Translations under genes and position numbers: made by a program
Source of the DNA: Acidobacteriota bacterium
Lineage (GTDB): Bacteria > Acidobacteriota > Blastocatellia > RBC074
Assembly: GCA_019639255.1 (NCBI GenBank)
Contig: JAHBSF010000003.1
Span: 62,001 to 126,000 of the forward strand
Direction of reading: 5' to 3'
Length of the DNA stretch: 64,000 nucleotides
Part shown: piece by piece, positions 59,083 to 64,000 of the stretch
How positions within the stretch are numbered: the stretch's first letter is position 1
Layout: each line of letters opens with the position of its first letter
Notes under the pieces: generated by a model
Told to the model about the DNA's origin: nothing
Database searches by the model: none
Seen by the model: only the letters and a program-made list of their open reading frames with translations

Positions 59083-60141
59083 ATGCGAATACTGCTGCTG
59101 CTCCTGCTCGTTTCAATTTCGGGCGCATATTATCTTACGCAATCTGCAACCCCGCAGTCGCCGGCCGGAGCGGTTCCGGTCGACGCACGCGAACGGCATC
59201 TTGCAAACATCCGGCAACTGACTTTTTCGGGCGAGAACGCCGAGGCGTATTTTTCGCCCGACGGCAAGAGGCTGATCTTTCAATGGGCTCCTGAGCGCGA
59301 CGGCTGCGATCAGATCTACTCGATGAACATCGACGGATCGAACGTCAAACGTCTATCGAACGGCGAGGGCAAGACCACGTGCGCGTATTTCACGCCCGAC
59401 AACAGGGGCATCGTTTATGCGTCGACGTTCAAGGCGGGCAAGCCGTGTCCGCCCAAACCCGACATGTCGCGCGGCTACGTATGGTCGCTGCATCCGGGCT
59501 TCGACATATTCCGCGCAAATCTCGACGGCAGCGGGATCAGGCAGTTGACCAAAACCGCGCGCTACGACGCCGAAGCGACCATTCGCGGCGATGGAACCAT
59601 CGTATTTACGAGCCTGCGCGACGGCGATCTGGATATCTACAGGATGGACAGAAACGGCCGCAACGTCCGCAAACTTACGACCGAACTCGGCTATGACGGC
59701 GGCCCGTTCTGGAGCGCCGACGGAAAGTGGATCGTCTACCGCGCGCACCACCCTCAGACCGAACAGGAAAAGGCCGATTATCTGGGCCTGCTCAAAGACG
59801 ACCTTATACGTCCGAGCAAACTCGACATATGGATAATGGACGAAAACGGCGGCAACAAGCGCCGCATTACCAACAACGGCAAGGCGAATTTCGCCCCGTT
59901 TTTCTTCCCCGACGGCAAAAGGATCATTTTCTCGTCGAACATCGACGACTCGCGCGGGCGCAACTTCGATCTCTACATAGTCAATATAGACGGCACGGGC
60001 CTTGAACGCGTGACTTACAACGAGACGTTCGACGGTTTCCCGATGTTTTCGCCCGACGGGAAAAAACTCGTATTCGCGTCCAATCGCCATGCTGCGAAAG
60101 AGGGCGATACCAACGTCTTCATCGCCGACTGGGTCGATTGA
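59083..60141 (+). CDS. Exported TolB-like beta-propeller protein
   Basis: A 352-residue protein with a signal peptide (ILLLLLLVSISGAYYL). The body has about six PD40/WD40-like blades with the repeating F-S-P-D-G-K motif (AYFSPDGKRLIFQWAPERDG, APFFFPDGKRIIFSSN, PMFSPDGKKLVFASN), like the C-terminal domain of TolB. It probably binds a periplasmic partner or peptide. It stands alone rather than next to tol/pal. The stop precedes a palindromic repeat. Confidence 0.88.
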   Translation: MRILLLLLLVSISGAYYLTQSATPQSPAGAVPVDARERHLANIRQLTFSGENAEAYFSPDGKRLIFQWAPERDGCDQIYSMNIDGSNVKRLSNGEGKTTCAYFTPDNRGIVYASTFKAGKPCPPKPDMSRGYVWSLHPGFDIFRANLDGSGIRQLTKTARYDAEATIRGDGTIVFTSLRDGDLDIYRMDRNGRNVRKLTTELGYDGGPFWSADGKWIVYRAHHPQTEQEKADYLGLLKDDLIRPSKLDIWIMDENGGNKRRITNNGKANFAPFFFPDGKRIIFSSNIDDSRGRNFDLYIVNIDGTGLERVTYNETFDGFPMFSPDGKKLVFASNRHAAKEGDTNVFIADWVD

Positions 60142-60143
60142 CG

Positions 60144-60256
60144 GTAAAGAGGTGACGGAACAAACGAAATGTAACGGGAATTACGGAAATGTAGAATATT
60201 GTCGAATGTTTTCGTAGTTTCCGTCTTTTTTCGTCTGTTCCGTCATCTCTCTTTTT
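60144..60256. repeat. Dispersed palindromic repeat between convergent genes, forward orientation
   Basis: Left arm AAGAGGTGACGGAACAAACG and right arm CGTCTGTTCCGTCATCTCTC, a TGACGG variant of the arm. The centre is GGAAATGTAGAATATTGTCG. The TGA stop of the minus-strand gene (60243-60245) is in the right arm. Confidence 0.9.
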
Positions 60257-61124
60257 TGTCCCTATTCTGATCGATCCTGATGCTCATCACGATCAAATTC
60301 GTCGTAAACGTCCCGTCGTAACAAACATCGTCCACACACATCGGCGTTACCGTAACGACGCCGAACGGCGCAGGACGCTGCCCGCTTTTCGCCGACGATG
60401 AGGGTTTGCCGCCGGGCCCCGCGTTGCTGCACGTTACGCTGTAGCCGAGCGCGGATACGTCGTAATCTTCAACAACCGCGCACCATCCGTACATCTCGAG
60501 TCGATCATAACCGGCCACCGTCTCACAGTAGCTGTACCCTTTGCCGTAAGCCGGCATCTCCGATTTGTCGGTAAGGAGGATTGTGTCGGGGAGTTCAAGC
60601 ACGATGATTTTTTGTTTGACGGAGGTCTCAATGTACTGCATCAGCTTTACTGCGTCTTCGTTGCCGAGTTTCGCCTGCAACGAATAGATTACCGAATCCA
60701 TCACCCGTAACTTGTCGCGCTGCAAGGCTGAAAGCATGGAGAAACGCTCCCGTTCCGGCGAGAGCCATACCTGCCACTTCGCCTGATGCGCCTCGCGATC
60801 GAGCGGCGAGATACGGCCTGAAAACTCGCTCGCCGCGCTCAAAAGCGCCTGCCCCCCCGCCTCGCTCAAACCCGTTTCCCTGACGTGCGCCTTTACGCGC
60901 TGCTTCTCTCTCTCGCGGGCGTCCTCGGAAGTTTCCGGCAATTCGATGAGCGAGCGCAGCAATACTTCGTAGGCGACGTAATCCGGAACATTCTCCTTCC
61001 GGCCCTTGCCATACGGGATAACCCCGCTTTTCTGTTCCTGAAATTCGCTCGCCGCTGCATTCCCCAGCACGAGGGCTGGAAATGCCATAACCATCAACGC
61101 CCATCGCAGAGAAGTAGTATGCAT
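60243..61124 (-). CDS. Exported protein of unknown function
   Basis: A 293-residue protein with a signal peptide (RWALMVMAFPALVLGNAAAS). The middle part is helical and charged (PETSEDAREREKQRVKAHVR, LQAKLGNEDAVKLMQYIETS). The C-terminal half has a Cys-rich section with about six cysteines (YSYCETVAGYDRLEMYGWCA, CSNAGPGGK, TPMCVDDVCYDGTF) that may form disulfides. It ends RDKKER with the stop inside a palindromic repeat. I recognise no family. The composition is normal for the window. Confidence 0.75.
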   Translation of the reverse strand: MHTTSLRWALMVMAFPALVLGNAAASEFQEQKSGVIPYGKGRKENVPDYVAYEVLLRSLIELPETSEDAREREKQRVKAHVRETGLSEAGGQALLSAASEFSGRISPLDREAHQAKWQVWLSPERERFSMLSALQRDKLRVMDSVIYSLQAKLGNEDAVKLMQYIETSVKQKIIVLELPDTILLTDKSEMPAYGKGYSYCETVAGYDRLEMYGWCAVVEDYDVSALGYSVTCSNAGPGGKPSSSAKSGQRPAPFGVVTVTPMCVDDVCYDGTFTTNLIVMSIRIDQNRDKKER

Positions 61125-61339
61125 GATGCGTCCCCCAATAGCTGTTTACGCGCGCCAGTATAGTGCTGCGCCTACACCAGTTCAACAACTATTTTCGTTC
61201 ATTTTGCGCTTTACGGTTTGTTCGGATCTCTTTGCGCTCCCGTTTGCGGGCGCGGTCTATTGCGAAACGATCGATCCGGGTCTAAAGTGGCGGCATTCAC
61301 CCTGAAAAGCGAAACCGTCAATACGATGGGGAGAAGCCC

Positions 61340-62341
61340 ATGAATCGCAGATATTTCCGTGTACTCGCGTCCGTAATACTTGGAGCAGCGCTGTTGTTCG
61401 CCCACATTGCCGACAAGACCGCAGAGGCTCAGCAAAAAATGACAAAAGCAGACATCGACCGACTGATGAAGGAGCTTTCCAACTGGGGCCGCTGGGGCAA
61501 GGAAGACCAACTCGGCGCGCTCAACCTGATTACTCCCGCCAAACGCCGCGAGGCTGCGGCTCTCGTCAGGGAGGGCGTTTCGATTTCACTCGCGCGCGAA
61601 TCCAACAAGGATACCGAAACCGACAATCCAAACCCGTATCACCACACGATGAACCTCACGGGTGAGAGCGGAAGAGGTCAGTGGAGCGTCGATACGTTTT
61701 CCGTGCTCTTTCACGGCTATCAGCATACGCACATCGACGCGCTGTGCCATATCTTCTATCAGGGCAGGATGTACAACGGTTTTTCGCAGCAGGAAGTCAC
61801 TGCCGGAGGAGCCGCGAAGCTTGCGATCACAAATCTCAGACAGGGCATCTTTACGCGCGGCGTGCTGATGGATATCGCGGCGCTCAAGGGCGTGAAGTTT
61901 CTGGACGGCGCAATCGCGATTTATCCGGAAGATCTGGAAGCGTGGGAAAAACGTGCGGGCATCAGGGTAGGTCCGGGCGACGCCGTATTCATCAATACGG
62001 GGCGATGGGCGCGGCGCGCAGCTCGCGGTCCATGGGATGCCGAGAAGGGTACGGCCGGATTGCACGCCTCGTGCGCCCGCTGGTTAAAGGAGCGCGACGC
62101 GGCTCTGCTGGGAAGCGACGCTGCGAGCGATGTGCTGCCCTCGGGCATCGAGGGCGTATCGCATCCGGTGCACCTTTTGACGCTCAATGCCATGGGGGTG
62201 CATATCTTCGATAACTGCGACCTGGAGGAACTGAGCGCAGCAGCAGCGCAGAGAAAACGCTGGACGTTTCTGCTGACGGCTGCGCCCCTGCCGATAGCCG
62301 GCGCTACGGGCTCGCCGCTCAACCCGATCGCGACGTTTTGA
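61340..62341 (+). CDS. Cyclase-family (kynurenine formamidase-like) hydrolase, exported
   Basis: A 333-residue metal-dependent enzyme of the PF04199 cyclase family. A signal peptide (RVLASVILGAALLFAHIA) is followed by WGRWGKEDQLGALNLITPAK, typical of the family, and the metal motif HGYQHTHIDALCH near residue 135, corresponding to HxGTHxDxPxH. GPGDAVFINTGRW and HPVHLLTLNAMGVHIFDNCD are later family motifs. Members hydrolyse formylkynurenine or similar amides/lactones; the substrate here is unknown. Periplasmic. Confidence 0.9.
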   Translation: MNRRYFRVLASVILGAALLFAHIADKTAEAQQKMTKADIDRLMKELSNWGRWGKEDQLGALNLITPAKRREAAALVREGVSISLARESNKDTETDNPNPYHHTMNLTGESGRGQWSVDTFSVLFHGYQHTHIDALCHIFYQGRMYNGFSQQEVTAGGAAKLAITNLRQGIFTRGVLMDIAALKGVKFLDGAIAIYPEDLEAWEKRAGIRVGPGDAVFINTGRWARRAARGPWDAEKGTAGLHASCARWLKERDAALLGSDAASDVLPSGIEGVSHPVHLLTLNAMGVHIFDNCDLEELSAAAAQRKRWTFLLTAAPLPIAGATGSPLNPIATF

Positions 62342-62368
62342 ATCCGTCGCCCGGAAATTGACGGAGAA

Positions 62369-62494
62369 CAGAGAAAACGGGACGGACGGAATAGGCGGAA
62401 TAGGCGGAATAGAGTCTACCGAACACGCGGAAGTTGCCGGAAAAACGAGCGACGTTTCCTTGATTTCCGTTTCTTCCGCGTATTCCGTGTTTCT
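62369..62494. repeat. Diverged copy of the dispersed repeat with 10-bp tandem units
   Basis: It contains GGAATAGGCGGAATAGGCGG (tandem 10-mers near 62389) and TTTCCGTTTCTTCCGCGTAT on the right, in the CGGAATACACGG flavour seen at 3895. The rest of the 62342-62714 gap is AT-richer and holds no gene that I can support. Confidence 0.6.
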
Positions 62495-62714
62495 AATTCG
62501 CTCAAGGGTACTAAAGTATCACAAGTCGCGAATAATGATACATTCATAGCCAAAAGTACTATTTGTGTGCAGATTATTTCGATCTTTATTTTTGGGTCGG
62601 GAATACTCCACGCGGAGATGTTCTGAGGAGGCGCGGCCTGCCTCGCCGTGCGGATGAGCTTCATCGTTGGCCTCTTGCCTTAAACGCTGCCTCAGTTACT
62701 TTTATGATCCTGAT

Positions 62715-63275
62715 ATGAGCCAAACTGATCAAACTGATGTTGATATTCTCACGTCAGCAATTCAATCCGCATGGTCCCGGTCTCCTTCTGATAAGGCCAC
62801 GCGCTACATCGGTGCGTTCTTTGAGCGTTCTCGCATCGGCAAAATGATCACAGCCAAAGTCCACGGCAACCACGGGGTTTACACCGTCTCCATAGATGCT
62901 CGAGGCGCAACCCTGGAATCCGCCTGCAGTTGTTACATTGGTAAAGAAGGGTTCTGTCATCACTGCGCCGCCCTGGCTTTTACATATCTCGATAACCCAA
63001 ACAGCTTCCAGTCAATAAAGAAGAAGAAACTGAGCCAGGTTCGTACACTCCAGGATCTTGAAACATATCTCAAAGCAAATACACTTGAAACATTATTGAA
63101 GGAATTGAAAGCTAAGGGAGTAACGCAGAAGGAGTTCGCAGAGAGTATTGGAATGAACCCGCGGCAATTATCATCAATAAAATCAAGCGAGCTACGGAAT
63201 CGGTACTACAATGAGCTAGGGGCAACGAAGCTGGCCTGCATATGGATGATAGAGCATATCAAGATCAAGAAATGA
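62715..63275 (+). CDS. SWIM zinc-finger protein with C-terminal helix-turn-helix-like region
   Basis: A 186-residue protein. Residues 67-84 form the SWIM motif CSCYIGKEGFCHHCAAL (CxC...CxH), a zinc-binding module that can contact DNA or proteins. The C-terminal 70 residues contain KGVTQKEFAESIGMNPRQLS, which resembles a helix-turn-helix. Base composition is clearly more AT-rich than its neighbours, suggesting recent transfer. The start at MSQTDQTD is preferred to an upstream in-frame ATG because it precedes the conserved part directly. Its function is unknown. Confidence 0.8.
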   Translation: MSQTDQTDVDILTSAIQSAWSRSPSDKATRYIGAFFERSRIGKMITAKVHGNHGVYTVSIDARGATLESACSCYIGKEGFCHHCAALAFTYLDNPNSFQSIKKKKLSQVRTLQDLETYLKANTLETLLKELKAKGVTQKEFAESIGMNPRQLSSIKSSELRNRYYNELGATKLACIWMIEHIKIKK

Positions 63276-63362
63276 GGTGTGGCTGTGATAACCACTGCGT
63301 AACCACTTCGGGTCTCACAAAGGCCGGCACCGGGGCTTTGCCGATCTGGGGATCTTGTTCGA

Positions 63363-63590
63363 CTAAGAGCGTGTTTTGAAAGCCCCGAAGGGGCGAAAGA
63401 TCTGTAGCCCAGCGGCGTAAGCCCTGGGTATCACGCCAACATCAATTTCAGCCCTGAAAGGGCGTAAGATCCCCGCTGTATTGTTCTTTCGCCCTTTCAG
63501 GGCTCGGCCGCGTTTCTCGATTTGACCTGGCGCTAACGCACCAGGCTACAGATCTTTCGCCCCTTCGGGGCTTTCAAAACACGCTCTTAG
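63363..63590. repeat. Composite palindrome with perfect 47-bp ends
   Basis: Bases 63363-63409 and 63544-63590 are exact reverse complements (CTAAGAGCGTGTTTTGAAAG at the outer end, reaching AGATCTGTAGCC). Inside are nested stems around GCCCTGAAAGGGCG and its mirror. It is the same family as 10527-10738. Confidence 0.95.
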
Positions 63591-63713
63591 AGGATTTCAG
63601 CCGCGCAGCGGCGAAAGATCTGTAGCCCAGGGCGTAAGGTAGGTGTGTAGAAATCCTGTTAGCCCCGGAGGGGCGGAAGATCTTTCGCCGCTGCGCGGCT
63701 TAAATCCTCTAAG
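63586..63713. repeat. Second composite palindrome, abutting the first
   Basis: Left CTTAGAGGATTTCAGCCGCG and right CGCGGCTTAAATCCTCTAAG are near-perfect mirrors. The left end overlaps the right end of the preceding composite element by five bases (CTTAG), as if one inserted in or next to the other. The interior has GCCCCGGAGGGGCG. Confidence 0.9.
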
Positions 63714-63736
63714 AACTTACTCGACACACTAATAAA

Positions 63737-63771
63737 TTGTTCCGTTTGTTCCGGTGTTTCTCGCTTCTTCC
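63737..63771. repeat. Fragment of the dispersed palindromic repeat
   Basis: TTGTTCCGTTTGTTCCGGTG resembles the right-arm core only. It lies between the composite palindromes and the last gene. Confidence 0.55.
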
Positions 63772-63793
63772 GTCAGCAAGCGATGTTGCGCGC

Positions 63794-64000
63794 TCAATCC
63801 GTGGGGCGCTCGGGCGGCGGGGCCGACGCGTAAAAGTCTTCGTAGAATCGTTCGGTATAGGATTCAAGCAGCGCGCGCACCCTTTCGGGGTCGGGCGAGG
63901 CGACGATTAACCCCGCGTGGTGTCTCTTGTTCATCCGCCAGACGATCTCGGGATCGGTGTATGCAGACGTATCGGTCCACTCCTGCCGTGCAAGCGAAAT
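63794..64000 (-). CDS. C-terminal part of an unknown protein (truncated by the window end)
   Basis: The last 68 residues of a minus-strand protein, reading [20 protein letters not shown], then [20 protein letters not shown] and ending APPPERPTD. The 5' part lies beyond the window. The frame is open to the edge and the codon use fits the genome. I recognise no domain. Confidence 0.6.
   Translation of the reverse strand: MSLARQEWTDTSAYTDPEIVWRMNKRHHAGLIVASPDPERVRALLESYTERFYEDFYASAPPPERPTD

Overview
The window is a dense stretch of GC-rich bacterial chromosome. The gene content suggests a diderm bacterium, most likely an Acidobacteriota lineage such as Blastocatellia: an Oar-like TonB-dependent receptor, an FG-GAP/UnbV protein, a GMC oxidoreductase with a gluconate-2-dehydrogenase-subunit-3 partner, an OMP85/TamB pair and a TonB-ExbB-ExbD-ExbD set. 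This placement is inferred from gene families only; no rRNA or ribosomal protein marker is present.

Layout. Bases 1-5172: the end of a TonB-dependent receptor and two TPR proteins. 5197-10401: an SDR plus GH88 pair, converging on an UnbV protein that follows glycerol kinase. 10797-13015: a GMC oxidoreductase and its Tat-exported small subunit. 13154-20848: OMP85, TamB and a small TPR protein. 21119-25124: two small proteins, an M50 protease, trpS and scpA-scpB. 25382-31542: thioesterase, acyl-CoA ligase, a deoxyhypusine-synthase-like protein, a Crp-type regulator and a RelA/SpoT enzyme. 31731-35581: the TonB energy-transduction operon. 36471-43283: alpha/beta hydrolase, ispG, two amidohydrolases, a ChaN-like protein and YraN. 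43341: tRNA-Gly. 44338-48310: an MreB-like protein, xylose isomerase and an MFS transporter. 48381-58838: a carotenoid and photoprotection block (CruF-like, two CrtI-type desaturases, glycosyltransferase, prenyl synthase, alpha/beta hydrolase, phytoene synthase, class II photolyase, TIGR01777-type SDR). 59083 to the end: a beta-propeller protein, an unknown exported protein, a cyclase, a SWIM-domain protein and a truncated unknown gene.

The outstanding feature is a dispersed palindromic repeat of about 100 bp. I count 17 near-complete or diverged copies and six fragments, roughly one per 3 kb. The arms begin AGAGAGATAACGGAACAAAC and end in the mirror image, around an asymmetric centre (GGAAAAGGTGAATATTT) that gives each copy an orientation. 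Copies lie between convergent, divergent and co-directional genes alike. At least eight genes take their stop codon from a repeat arm, and three (a CnaB-TPR protein, an SDR and the OMP85 protein) have their start region inside one. In the OMP85 gene a perfect 43-bp inverted repeat codes for most of the signal peptide. This looks like a mobile or structurally selected element that reshapes protein ends.

Other repeat types coexist with it: two composite palindromes (10527-10738 and 63363-63713), a 30-bp perfect hairpin upstream of the prenyl synthase, CTCAGCA heptamer arrays around xylA that run into the next coding sequence, and in-frame 12-bp minisatellites in yraN and in a carotenoid-cluster hydrolase.
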